Below are positions 50,601 to 62,700 of a stretch of DNA of 64,000 bases, piece by piece. A model generated the notes under the pieces. It searched no databases, was not told the origin of the DNA, and worked only from the letters and a program-made list of their open reading frames with translations. The translations under genes and the position numbers were made by a program. This DNA comes from Toxotes chatareus (lineage: Eukaryota; Chordata; Actinopteri; Toxotidae): contig CM028884.1 in the NCBI GenBank assembly GCA_016801885.1, positions 30,155,577 through 30,219,576 of the forward strand, in the 5' to 3' direction. How positions within the stretch are numbered: position 1 is the stretch's first letter; every line of letters begins with the position of its first letter.

Positions 50601-53119
50601 TGCAGATGTACAATAATTTTAGACAGTTGAAAAAAATTAATGCTTTTTAAAATAAGGTATTAAACAGGAAAATGTGCACAGATTGTTGTAGACTGGTTCA
50701 GTACATTTTACCTGGGTGTAAAAAAAAACATCTGCATTTGTTATGTTTCTCCACTCATTTGATCAGTTTTGTCCTCTAATTTTGCACCTGCCTGTACGTG
50801 GGATTTCTACTCAGCTGGCGTGCTGTAGCATAAATGGTGTTTGAACAATAGGTGGCACTGTTGCATAAAGCAGAGGGAGACACAGTGCTTGCTTGATGCA
50901 GAAAAACAAAACACTGTGCCAATGAAACATGCCTGTTAATGCTGCATTGAGTTTCTGGTAATAAAAACACCTTTTTTGTCCTTTCTTCACAGATTGACTC
51001 TTTTGAGCTGCTGTATTATTATGATGAACAGCTGGGACACTTGATGTGGTATGTGTTTGCGACAGCTCTTTGTGTTGTGCATGTACATTGGTGGGAAATG
51101 ACTGGAATGCGGCAGAATATAGGGCCAAATGGCTTGCAGTGTATCAAAGTTTGGCCACCTCTTTCTGATTAAATCTGACTGCAACGAATGTGTCTTTTGA
51201 AAACACATGAAGGGAAGAAATCAATTAAATAGCATGCGAATAGTAGATTCAGATCATTTCAACACAGTGGAGACCATGGAAAGCTGCAGCCAGTTACCAG
51301 TGTGCCGGAATTTGTGGCTTTTTTGCATCTTTAAGTAAAAGATTTAAGCTGATTATAAGCAGTAAGAGGGTTTCCCTTGCTTTCATTTTATTTTGTTTTT
51401 TAGCTATGCTATAGCATTATATTTTCACTCTGGCGGTGACAGAATTTCAGTTTGCACTGGATGATACTGCTGTGTTGTATGAGGTGATCCTGATGTGGGT
51501 GTGTTTTGAATATTGCACCTCTGGACAGAGCACACTGAGCTGACAAAACAAACTGCCATAAAAATCCAGGAGGGTACACTGTACAGAGTGGTTTTCTTTT
51601 CACCGCCTCACACATTGGTGCTCTTAGAAATCTAAGACAAAATTTTCTGTAGAGTCTGTAGTGGGGCAGTATTTATCAAGCTGTCCCCCAGATGTTCATT
51701 TTCAAAAACAGATATCAGATTATTACTGTCACAACCTTTTTCTGTCCAGAACATTTCATGGCACTGAGTTAAATTATCTTCAGTGTGAAAGGATTTTCAG
51801 TCAGCGAGGGTGTGTTACATGTTTTTTGGCTCAGTTGGCCTTGAGCTAAGTCAGGATGATGAATGACAGGTTTAACCAAACAACTTGTGCGGACTTACGC
51901 TGACAAACACACACTGTATACACTCTGGTCAGTTTTACATTTTCATAGCACAGTTTACAAGTCTGCCTCTTGTTTTATGTTAGGTATATTCCTTTCTTCA
52001 TCATTCTGTTCATCTACTTTACCGGCTGCTTCTCCGAGGCTGAAGGGCAGAAGAAGATTCCCGTCTCTGGTTGGCTGCTGCTGGGACCCAGCTCTCTCTA
52101 CTACTGGTCAGTGTGGCTGCACGATACACAGACATCAATGAAAAGAATAACATGATGATAACGTGAATTAATAAATACATGCTAAAACATTTGAATGATC
52201 TCTCTTACAGATTGGAGTGATTATAACGGATCCTGTAAAATTACAGCTAAACCATTAACAGTTTTCAGTCAACAGTAACATTCAACTGTGAAGTTAGAAA
52301 ACATTCAGTAATATTATAATAAATATTGTAAGGTTGTTCAACCTATTTTTAAAAGAAACTTCTGTGTGGCTAACAATGATTCCCCTCCCTCCAAAAAAGA
52401 GGTATGAATGAGTCTCTTTTGTCCGTTGATTGACAGTAAACAGAATGTAATGCAATGTGGGCATCGCTTTGAAAACAGCCGGGGGTCACTTACATAATGA
52501 CAAAAATGAAAGTTTGACAATTTAAATCACCATGTTTAACTAGGGCAGTTTTAATGTTTGTGGAAACTGTATTTTATACGGAACAGAAATGGGTAGAATC
52601 ACATGACTTCTTTTGTGTGGTAGGAAAAAAAAAAAAAAAGCCCTGATATTTTCATCTTCACTGTGTGTGCAGAGAGCAGCGTCGATGACTGGCACAAACC
52701 TTAACAAAAAGCTGTGACTTTTTAAATTTGAAATTTCCCTGCTCATGTAATGAGTGAACATTTTCATTGTAGAACCGATTTCTGAACAATGTTGTGCAGT
52801 TGTGATGTGCCACTAATTAAAAGTTCTTGTGCATTTTCTTTCTTCAAGGTACTTGGTTACTGAAGGACAAATTACAGAAATTTTCCTCCTCACCTTCCTT
52901 GCCATGGTTGCCACGGTGATACGTCAACAGCACAAAGGCCTCAGCCCGGACAGCAACGGCCTGTTCCTGTTCTGTAGTTTCACTGTTACTGTGCTCCTGG
53001 TGGCACTGTGGGTGGTCTATCTGTGGAACGACCCGGTGCTACGCAGCAAGTACCCGGGGCTCATTTATGTGCCAGAACCGTGGTCCTACTACACTTTACA
53101 TATCAAGAATAACCACTGA
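44604..53119 (+). CDS. cln6: Ceroid-lipofuscinosis neuronal protein 6 (CLN6), complete, 7 exons
   Basis: Exons: 44604-44659, 45937-46057, 46199-46297, 48002-48190, 50993-51048, 51984-52106, 52849-53119. The sum is 915 bp, 304 aa (human 311), in seven exons as in human. Recognisable blocks are FHFDLWFCLTLQNWILDFGR, PLEWFPLNKPSAGDYFHMAY, MGASIHLVGDSINHRL, SFELLYYYDEQLGHLMWYIP, YYWYLVTEGQI and NDPVLRSKYPGLIYVPEPWS. Several hydrophobic membrane segments alternate with short loops. CLN6 is an ER membrane protein that works with CLN8 to load newly made lysosomal enzymes for export; its loss causes Batten-type neuronal ceroid lipofuscinosis in mammals. Exon 1 (MHSVRKRRSNALLRTKQN) is basic and poorly conserved in the family; it was chosen by CpG context, donor site and phase. 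calml4 follows on the same strand. Confidence 0.95.
48985..49200. repeat. Dispersed teleost repeat (AAAGCGCTTTACAGAGACCC type) in cln6 intron 4
   Basis: Contains TCAAAGCGCTTTACAGAGAC, AAGGAAAAACTCCCTTTTAA, CAGGAAGAAACCTTGAGCAG and AACCTGGCTCAGATGGGGGA, phrases I recognise as a very abundant fish repeat. It lies in the 2.8-kb intron between cln6 exons 4 and 5. A short related stretch may lie near 56815-56890. Confidence 0.75.
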
Positions 53120-54149
53120 CTTACACCTACTCAGGTCTGTGATACTTTGTGATTGAAGAAAAAATATTTCTGAATGCCTTGACATCAGATGCCACTTAGA
53201 TTTGTATGAACTGACTGATGCTTCTTTTTACTTTAAATTCTTTGTTCTTCTTTATCTCTCTTCCTTCCTCATGTCTATTTCTCTATTGATAGACACACAG
53301 TGTTCAACAAGTTGGAACTGTGATGCTTGTTGAAAAGTTGCCCATTCTCACATGCAAGCAAACCTGCTCGGATGTTGTGACATGAGATCTGACACTATGA
53401 CTACATGCCATAAAGTAGGCCAGCACTGCTCAACGTGTACATGTGACATACCGCAGGTTATCAGGAATAACTGAGACGTGTCGCTGCTCATATCTAAAGC
53501 TTACGCTTTAATGAGTCTCGCAGGAAAAGATCTATTTTATGTTTAAGATTTTCTGCATTTTTATCCCACTTTCACAATCACCGATGTTAGCTCTCAGTGA
53601 CAAACACCCAAAGCATGTTGTTTAATCACAGTCTGATTATCTATAATTAGCTGTTTTTTAACTGACGGTGTAAAAACATGGTTGGGATTAACACACAAGG
53701 CAAAAGTTGGTTAAAAAAATGCAGGAGCCACCTTAGGGCCCCTTTAAAACCTGGGTAGCAGGTGCTCATCCTGCGTTTGCATCCATTTGACAATATACAG
53801 GGTCTTAACCAGCGAAGTGAATGACAGAGCTGCCCTTTTACGTACAAGCTCAAGATGAATGTATGTATGGCATATTCTGTGAAGAATGAGAAGAAATTCT
53901 AACCTTGCTTGTGCTCATCAAAGAATCCAGACTATTGATTCCTCAATGCTTTGAGGTTGATATTTCAGAGATCAGAAGAGGAAAAAAAAAGTGTCAGGTT
54001 GTTTGATAAATGGGCTGCTTCTCCTCCGTGGCCTCCAAGAAAGAAATGAAGAAGAAGATGGCAGTCATTCCTCACTGATTACCTCAACACACAGGTATAA
54101 AAGATCATTTTAAGTTAGCACGTGTTAAATGAGATAAACAAACTTCAGA
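53120..54149. other. cln6 3' UTR and spacer
   Basis: No gene was recognised. The left part should be cln6 3' UTR, but no AATAAA was seen before the retrotransposon at 54150, so the mRNA end is not placed. Confidence 0.45.
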
Positions 54150-55125
54150 TATATCAAATCAAATCAAGCCTTATTGTCACTTTGCTGTACATACACCTGC
54201 AGTGCAGACAAAATGAGAGCGAGGAGAGTGAAGGTAAAAACAAAAGAAATAAAAATCGTAATAATAAATACTAAAGAGAAAATTAAACACACTCAGAAAC
54301 CTGCAAACAGGTCCCATCCCCCTGACCCTCCACCCCTAAGTTAGTAATGGTGGATATGTCTGCGATTCCACAGTTCAGTACTCTAACATCTTGTGGTAGG
54401 AAGCTGTTGATGAGTCTGGGGGTTCTTCTGATACCTTTTGCCCGAAGGCAGCAGTTCGGTGGAGAGGGTGTGAGGAGTCCGTTCAGAGCTCTGCTCCTGC
54501 AGCAGCTCTGGTAGAGATCTTGGATTGAGGGGGACTGTCAGCCATACTGCTGCTGGAGTACCATGTGGACATGCAGTATGTCACAACGCTCTCCACCACG
54601 CCTCTGTAAAAAGTCCTGAGGATGCTGGTGGGGAGGAGGCTTTTTTTTTTGCCGGGCCCACTTTTGTTATCGCTGAGTCTGAGTCCTCTGGAGGTCGATG
54701 ATCATTTCCTTGGTTTTGTCAACATTCAGCACCAGGTTGTTCAGTCTGCACCAGTCCACCAGGTGATCTACTTCCTCCCTGTACACTGATTTGTCGTTTC
54801 CCCAGATGAGGGCCACCACTGTGGTGTCATCCGCAAACTTTGTAATCGGGTTCCCCTCAGTTCTGGCTGCAAAGCTGTGCGTTAGTAGTGTAAAGAGTTG
54901 TGCAAAGAAGTTGTCGAGTCTGTCGAGAAGGGAGGCATCGTCATCCTCAACCCTCTGCCTGGACTTGTAATCCATCAGCACGTGAACTCCCTGCCACATT
55001 CGTTTGATGTTTCCTGTGTCACAGAGGTGTCTCTGCGTAGGTGCGTTTCGCAGCCTTGATCCCCTTGGAGGATTTATACAGATAAAGATATAAGATATAA
55101 ATGTGAGGTACCATTTGGAGAACAA
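54150..55125 (-). mobile_element. Internally deleted non-LTR retrotransposon (L2/CR1-like)
   Basis: On the minus strand a frame at 55125-54667 contains the reverse transcriptase catalytic motif FADDTTVVAL, followed by WCRLNNLVLNVDKTKEM, typical of fish LINE reverse transcriptases. Further down, in another frame, FYRGVVESVVTYCMSTWY marks the RT thumb region. The 3' end reads TGACAATAAGGCTTGATTTG and a few TTGAT units, as in elements that end in short repeats rather than poly(A). Upstream of FADD, a pre-RT segment (NIKRMWQGVHVLMDYKSR) joins almost directly to LFTLLTHSF, so the first half of the RT domain is missing. With frameshifts as well, the copy is dead. The clade is inferred. Confidence 0.8.
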
Positions 55126-55711
55126 GATATTAAATGGAGGACTGATTCAGAGCTATAATTTAAAAAAGAAAACATTCTCAGGTATGTAAGGTTTCACGCT
55201 TTGACAGATTTCAGTGAAATTTATTTGTCGTTCATTTAGACATGGGAGCTGTTTCCATACGTGGTCATAGTACTATTAAATAGAGAGCTACGTTTATTAG
55301 TGTTCAGTGTGAGAACAAGTCTGTTGTACAGACTCTTTAATACTATTCAAAAGGTCAAGGAAAACTGAGGAGCAGATGACTATTAAGGTACAGATGAAAA
55401 CTTTTTTATAAAAACAACTGAAACTTTTACTTACTGTTGCTTGGAAATACCGTGTAGTTACAGTTTAGTTACTGGTTCCTCACTGGTAAGATTTTGCGTC
55501 TGTCTATTTTAATTAAAAGGTTAAAACTTACGTTCTTGCTGGTTATTTGATCAGTTGAGATAGTTTAAAATCTTGCTCTTTATATGGTTAGAAGCAACTT
55601 TTATTATATGACACTGTAGTGTCATATGGTGGGCGTTTAATAATTGGCCCGTTCGTTTTATTGGAGGAGTGGAAAGGGAAAGGACAATGCAACACTGGAT
55701 CTGGTATCAGC
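55126..55711. other. Spacer and distal calml4 promoter region
   Basis: No gene or repeat was recognised. Two inverted CCAAT motifs (ATTGG) lie near 55637 and 55659. Confidence 0.45.
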
Positions 55712-55725
55712 GTTTCCACAGCAAC
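55712..55725 (+). promoter_or_regulatory. Candidate RFX X-box upstream of calml4
   Basis: GTTTCCACAGCAAC matches the ideal GTTGCCATGGCAAC at 11 of 14 positions, keeping both half-sites (GTTNCC and RGCAAC). It lies about 118 bp upstream of the calml4 ATG. It is weaker than the site at 41431. Confidence 0.45.
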
Positions 55726-55843
55726 GCATATTAAATTACGTAGAGGCTTTCAGGTGGTGGACTTTAAACTTAGGTGGAGGGGCAGGTGACACAGGCTATA
55801 GAGACGCCTTTCCTTCCTGGAAAGACACAAAGGAACAGCAAAA

Positions 55844-56164
55844 ATGGTAAGTGAAAAGAAACGTTCCAATAAGAATCTTTTTTCATGTATTTTCTTATGT
55901 AACAGCTATTGTTGTGTTCTTACCTGCCAAGTGACGCCGTACTTTTGTCACGTTGCAGGCTAAATTCTTCACACCGGTTCAAATCAATGGTAGGAGCACT
56001 CCACAGCACCACATGTTGTTTTTCATGTATTTGCAATGTCCTTCTTGTTGATCTGTCTTTTTTTTTTTTTTCTAATATCTACAGTACATAAATCTTTTTC
56101 CCCAATACATAATGGGGAAAAAATAGAAGCAGTTTTGGAAACTGTCTAACCTTGCTCAGTCTTT

Positions 56165-56199
<35 letters not shown>

Positions 56200-59100
56200 A
56201 AAAAAACTAATATATATTTTTTTCATTTCTCTTGCAGAGTTTAAGGAGTGCTTCTCCTTGTATGACAAGAAGCGTAAGGGCAAGATTGATGCCAAAGACC
56301 TGATCACTGTTATGCGCTGCCTGGGTACAAGCCCCACGTTTGGTGAAATTGAAAGACATCTGCAAGTTCACAAAATTGGTAAAGTACAACATACAATAAA
56401 TCAAATTTGTTTGTGACCCAATCATGGTTGTAAAAGCTTGTTCAGGCTGACAGTGACTAAAGAAGCCAAACTGAAGTCTCTGAGTAACACCCTTTCATAG
56501 TATCATAAACATACATAGTGTACCATACGGACTAAGAAGCAGGGAAGGGTGGTGGTGGAGTTTGTTTTTAACTGTGTTAAACTGTCTATGAGTATGGTTA
56601 CTCTGAGTGTTGCTTATATAGAATTCTGTTTCAGTTGAATGTGCAGATTTTTTTTTTCGTTATACAGAACTATTATTGGGTTGTTGTAAAATCTTAGTTC
56701 ACGGCTTTAAGAATGATCATAAATTTAAAAAAAAAGAAAGAAAAATGACAATTATCAGGCGGCATATATACACTGAGGAAACCTGTTAGTTTGCCAGACA
56801 AGAAAAGTTGGTCATATTTATATGGCTCAGGTTTACAAATTTGTCTCAGGGGGCTTTACAATGTTTACAACATGCAATATGACATATTAAAATAAATATA
56901 GAAAAATTCCAAGAGTTAAAAAGAGCAACAAACTATATCTCTTCCAAAAACATGTTCTTTTCCAATTCCAGTATTTCTATCTCTAAGTGGCCCTTCCAGT
57001 CAGTTTTACTGCACAGGTTAAATATTATGTGATTCTTGTCTGTTGACTTGTGCATCATTTTTTCTGATTATGTGAAAACATGGCACAGACCTGATGTGTT
57101 GTGCTACATTCATGTTTAGAAAAGACGGGTGAGCTGGACTTCTCTTCATTCCTGACAATGATGCACAGACAGATACAACAGGAGGATCCCAAGACAGAAA
57201 TCCTGGAGGCTCTGAGGATGACAGACAAGCAGAAGAAAGGATACATCCAGGCATCTGAGCTCCGAGCCAAGCTCACCATGTTGGGAGAGAGACTCACGGA
57301 CAAAGAAGGTAAAATAATAGCTGATTTAACAAAAGGACAAACGAGCAGTGGAACATCTGCAGAATGTGTGAACTGTTTCTCACCTGTGACAGACGAAACC
57401 AGAGGAAGCTGATACGTTGCTGTGTTGATAGTGAGCTACAGTATCAACACAGTGACTTGTGATTAAAAACTTAAGTACAGTTAATAAAAGCTTATCATAC
57501 ATTGTTCCATAACCCAAAGTGAGCACATGGATGTCTGTGTGTGTTTGGACAGTTCATTTGGCCACGTGATACAGCACACTGGATTTGGATCCTACACTGT
57601 TCACCCAGTGTGGATGTGAACACCTCAAAATACCTTTAAATTAGCAAACAAGAGTCATTATTTTGCTCACAATACAATGTGCTGAATTACAGCCAAACCA
57701 ATAAATAACAACTGGAATTTGTAAGGAAGGGTTAGGGATTTGGCGGATTTTTTTAGACAAGACTGTAACTCATGGTTGTGCTCATGAAAGGACAAAAATC
57801 AATACATATACAATACAATACAGTCCTGTCATTTCCTTTCATGAGTCACTGTATCTTCTACTGTATCTTCCCAGCTGCCTTTTTAAGAAGACAACAGAGC
57901 GACTCTGAACCACAGCAAGTCTCCCTGTCTCCCTGGGAATTTACAGGCTGCTTCCCCAAATCCACTACAGCTGGCCGGTTTACAGCCAGAAACTTATCTT
58001 AGCATAAAGCCTGGAAACAGTGGGAAATAACTGACCAGGCCCTGCCCAAAAGTAACAAAATCCACCGATTAACATCTTATCTTGTTTGTTTAACTTGTAC
58101 AAAAACTGATGTGTAAAAATAACACTGGCTGTGGATCGATATTTAACGCGCAGATGTGAGAGTGGTATCAATCTTCTCATTTAAGTTTTGGCAAGAAAGC
58201 TAATAAATGTATTTCCTGGAATGTTTAACTATCCCTTTAAGCCTTTCAGCTCACAGAGATTTTTGCCTGCAGTTTAAGGACTCATAATTAATTTTTCCTT
58301 TTTGACGTTAACATCGCTGATAACAATGAAGTAATGGCAATAGTTGTTCAAGAGTTCTGAAGCAAAAAAAAAACAGAGTTGGTGGAAAGACTGCAGGGAC
58401 GCTCATTTCCTGTTAAATCTCTGGGGTTGATTTTGATGGCATTTGTGTTTCAAAGCCCAAACTCAGTCAGTCATACAGTTACTGGCCTCAAAGCAAGATA
58501 AAGATTTAATTCATAGTGCAGTCGGTGGATGGGTGCTGTGCACATAAAGCAGTTTATATTTAAATGAAGCTCAGCTGCTTCCCAGTGGGGAGACATCCAG
58601 CACGTTGCTGGATTCCTGAACTACCGAAGCAGATACTGATGCCACTGCAAGTAAAAGAGCAGACAACACCGCTGTGAAGCTGCTCAGCTCCTAAATGATC
58701 TCAGTGTTGCTGCTGTTAAACACCAGTTTGAGTTTTCAGGAGATTTTTTTTGTTTGTTTTGACTTTAAAAAGAATGACTAATTTAAAGGCCAGAGCTCTT
58801 GTATAGCCGTTTGAATGGCAACTGAAATTAACTGTACAGTTATGGTTTCTGATGAATTAATTAACAACTAATATTAAATACTTTATATACTTCTTTATAG
58901 TTTAATCTATAACAATCATAAAGTATAAAATCATATATTTTTAATTAAAATCTCAATCTCCAAAGTAACCACCAATTAAATAAATGTAGTGCAATTAAAT
59001 CAGGTAACAAATGTTAACAAATTATTGGAAATTTAATTTGAGTATGAATTCCCAGGACAATAAGGTGAATGATTTCAGATTTGTGATCCATAGAGCACAT

Positions 59101-59400
59101 CTGATTTAATGACAAGTCCAGGAATAACAAACACACTCACACTGAGCAGGGGTGATGTGGTTGTTGTCCAACAGTCAAAACAATGTCAGAACAGTATATA
59201 AATATCCAGAGGCAAAGATCAGTAGCGACTAGCTAATGTCAAACTGTTTACCTCTGAGTCCTGGATAACTGTAACTCTGTTTTTTCTCTCTTCTGTGTCT
59301 AGTGGATGAGCTCTTCAAAGAAGCAAACATCAAGTCAAACGGGACCATCAACTATGAAGAGTTCACCCAGATGGTGACGCTGCCACCTGTCGATTACTGA
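55844..59400 (+). CDS. calml4: Calmodulin-like protein 4 (CALML4), complete, 5 exons
   Basis: Exons: 55844-55846 (ATG only, donor GTAAGT), 55959-55989, 56238-56378, 57120-57308, 59303-59400. The sum is 462 bp, 153 aa, the same length as human CALML4. The protein begins MAKFFTPVQINEFKECFSLYD and ends LPPVDY. Four EF-hand-shaped segments have loops at about 21-32, 57-68, 94-105 and 130-141. Most calcium-ligand positions are replaced (Lys at loop 1 positions 3 and 5; Lys at loop 2 position 1 and Ser at 12; Gln/Lys at loop 3 positions 3 and 5; Lys at loop 4 position 3), so calcium binding is probably weak or absent. In mammals CALML4 is a light chain of myosin-7b/7a in the intermicrovillar adhesion complex of brush border and inner ear. 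The single-codon first exon resembles the calmodulin gene arrangement. Confidence 0.96.
56164..56200. repeat. (TA)n(TG)n tract upstream of calml4 exon 3
   Basis: About eleven TA units followed by about seven TG units. It ends some 37 bp before the exon 3 acceptor (AG at 56236-56237), close to the expected branch-point zone. Confidence 0.9.
57970..58245. repeat. Dispersed teleost repeat, copy 3, in calml4 intron 4
   Basis: Contains CTTAGCATAAAGCCTGGAAA, AGTAACAAAATCCACC, TTGTTTGTTTAACTTGTAC and, at the right, GAGAGTGGTATCAATCTTCT. The last is the reverse complement of the GAGAAGATTGATACCACTCTC-type left part of the family. Related to 26450-26720 and 33565-33690. Confidence 0.65.
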
Positions 59401-59702
59401 TTTTTTGAGAAAAAAAAAACCTTCAGAACAGCAGCCATGATAGGGAACTGACTTCACACACTGATCGCAGTTAGCAGAGAACACATGCTGCATTGAATCT
59501 ACATGTTTAAAACCGCAGTTCTGTATTGACAGACTTTTGAGACTGAAAATAGCCCTCACTGTTTTTTTTCCCCTCATGATTATTCCCTGATTATTTAATT
59601 AAATGCAAAGCCTCTTTCCTCCAACTCTTTCCATCGGTTTCCTCTATGAGTGAACCCACTGTGAGGCACCGCTGTCCTACTGTATCGTAACTTAAACTTT
59701 AC

Positions 59703-59708
59703 AATAAA
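59703..59708 (+). other. Polyadenylation signal of calml4
   Basis: AATAAA about 300 bp after the calml4 stop codon, the first such hexamer downstream. Confidence 0.65.
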
Positions 59709-59709
59709 T

Positions 59710-62700
59710 TTTAGCATGTTGTTCTTTGATGGGGTCAAATTTTCAAACTATTAAATTCTCAGTACAGCTTTTGTCAAGCCTAAACAATAATTGTGAATGT
59801 AATGTTCAGTCTGATATGGTGCTGCATGCTTGTGAGCGGCACCTTTCGTTCCCTGATGTACTTTTTCTTCATGTGGCACTGTAAACTTTCCTCACATCAG
59901 TATTAAACTGCTTTCTCTTCATAATTTTGTGTGGTAAAAGCTGTGGACTTATAAGATTATAAGAAACTTTTATTTTAAAAAACTGTATTTAAAGCTAAGC
60001 CAATCTTTCTTTATTTCAAATGTTTCAGCTGTGTGTCATCTTAAGTCCCCGCAGGCATAATCCTAAATCATGCATTCTTAATTTTTTTTCTTAAGACGAC
60101 CACTGCCATAAAATATCTGTTTTTACAGGTTTTATTTAGTAGTATAAAGCACAGTATATAAATATCCATATGTAGTAACATATCACTGATTAATACATGA
60201 ATAACATCTTTTCCAAAACGTCATTGTTGTATGCCTGGTAACAGGTCATTAAAATTAAGTTTACAGTGGGAGTTTGTTCAGGGATTGTAGTTAGCCAACT
60301 GACTGCCTTGAAAAATGTGTTTAATAGCTAATGTGACTGTTAGCCACTTGGCTAGAGTCTTGATTTAGTGCTTGGAAACCAACATGATCACCAAATATAC
60401 AAGACAAATCTTTAAAAACAGAAAACATACAGAAACAATCAGTTCAACAAACTAAGATGCAGTTAAAGGCTCATGTAATCCAAGCAGTCAAACATCAACT
60501 GTGATTCACTGTGGGAGTATATTAATAAATGAAACATGAATGCATCAGTCAATTACAAATGTGATTGACCCCCCGTTACACCCCTCCCCTGATTGTCCAA
60601 TCAGTTTAGCAATTACAGCTAGGCAGGACAGGCGTGTCAAGCGTCAGTCAGAGTCCTCTAAATTATCTCTAAATACAAGGGGTGTGCATGCACAACGAGT
60701 AGTTTTCTGCCTCCAAAAACAAAAACATGTAAAATATGTAAAATATCTGCTGCATTTACAGCAGATATTATGTGTCCTTATTTGTCCTCGCAGGAAAAGC
60801 ACAGGTTTAACTAACAACAATAACAATTTCTGTGTTCCACTTAAGTTGTGTGTTTTTACAACCATGACATGTTAAAATGTCGGCTGTAAAGAGGACTTTT
60901 AAACAGTGTTTCTGCTCCAAGGCAAACATTAACATGCTTGACTAACCCCCAAGTTACGTTAAATAGCCTTGGCCACTAGGACTGGCACATCGAATGTGTA
61001 TTAGTTGGCCCCATGTGCTACTATGTCAAAGGTTAGTGATTTTGTCCTGTTAGCTTGGTATCATGTAGCTTAACTTCACCTATGAGCTCTGTACACTACT
61101 CCATCATTCAGTCACATAATGTTCCCTTCCTAAACATAAAAGAGAAAAATAGCAACGTTATCCTGTGCCTGTTATCCAGCAGCTGGATTCAGAGGTATTT
61201 AATGATGAAATGTTTGTCCAGGACAAAATCAGTCATTTTGTAGATTTTGCTGAATCATACGTTAAATCTGTTGCACAGCTATGCCAAAAATATTGGATAT
61301 AAACGCTGGTTTCACCCTGGACGCACATTTCAGCTTTCTGGACAGACCGAACACACGTGTGGGACCACAAAAATGTCTTTCAAGATACAACCTGCTGCTG
61401 GAGAACAGATAACGTGTGATAACGTAGTGACTTTTCCAATGAAGTTTCCAAAAGGGAACGCTATGTGAACAATGCAGAGAGTGATGAGGTCACAAATAAG
61501 GCGAGTGTGTACCAATCAAAAGCATATCGAGAACCTTTTTTACAGGATCAGCTGGACACACTAAAAAGTTAGCTGTACGCAGAGTTTGACCAACTTATTT
61601 ACTCAAACCGAATCTACCGGCATCTACTGGCAGTTGTCAATCAGTAGTTGCTGACTGAAAATGAGAGGCCAGCTTTTGTCTTCTTCGGTCTGACCTCAAG
61701 GACCTATTGTTGGAAAGAAATGAATTCTTGTTTTATTTCGATCTGAAGTCTATCTGCCACCATTATCCCCGTAAACAAACGCCACACTCGAATTGAAAGC
61801 CTGGGAACTGTAACAATAAAAAAGAGGCTTCTTGCATAATCAACTGAATCCTGAGCACCATTGCAAATGGGTGGAATTTTGAGATAGCAAACTGAACAAG
61901 GCAGCATGTTACAGCACGTTACTTAAACTGCTTGTTCTCAGTGCCTGCCTGTAAACTAAACAAAGAAAAATTCACTTTAAAACACATCAAGGTTTAAAAA
62001 AACAACTCATTTTTCAGCTGAATAATAGCCCTTTACATGTATACATAATACAACATGGCATTTATAATTTACTTTTAATACACATTACAACTCTACATTA
62101 TAAAATAATAAGATACTTATGACTTCTAACTGTGTGAGATGTAGTGGCATTTCAACTGTAATTTGGTTCCTGTGTTGCTCTTGTGTAAAGTTGCCTGAGG
62201 ACAGCTTGTAGGGTAGTCAACAAAAGAGGTTTTGCATCGTCTGAGATTAGATTACCTTCAGCAAACGCCTTCTGTCTACAGACCCATAAATCCAGAGTAT
62301 TGTTAACGTTCTACTCTTCCAGGGAAGAAATGATGTTTAAAGCTGCAGCGCTGCTTCAACAGCTGCATTTATGGGACCATACTGTCCATAGGCACCTTAT
62401 CTCAACTCCTCATATTTGACAAAAGCACGTTTTTTCCTTTTTTCAAGAACTGATTTTCTACTTATATACGTTTTTTTTTTTTTTTTTTTTTCCAACATTA
62501 GACATTAAACAGCATTAAGATATACAGGGGAATATGATGGAACGGCAGCTGCCTGGACTGGACTGGACTGGACTTTTCAATTTCTGCTGAAAAGACTCTG
62601 AATTGCAGCCTAGATATGTGTCACTGCTTACAATGATGAAATGCAGGAAAACCATAGTTGTAAAAGTAAAAATACTGTTTATATCTACTTAAGTTTACAA

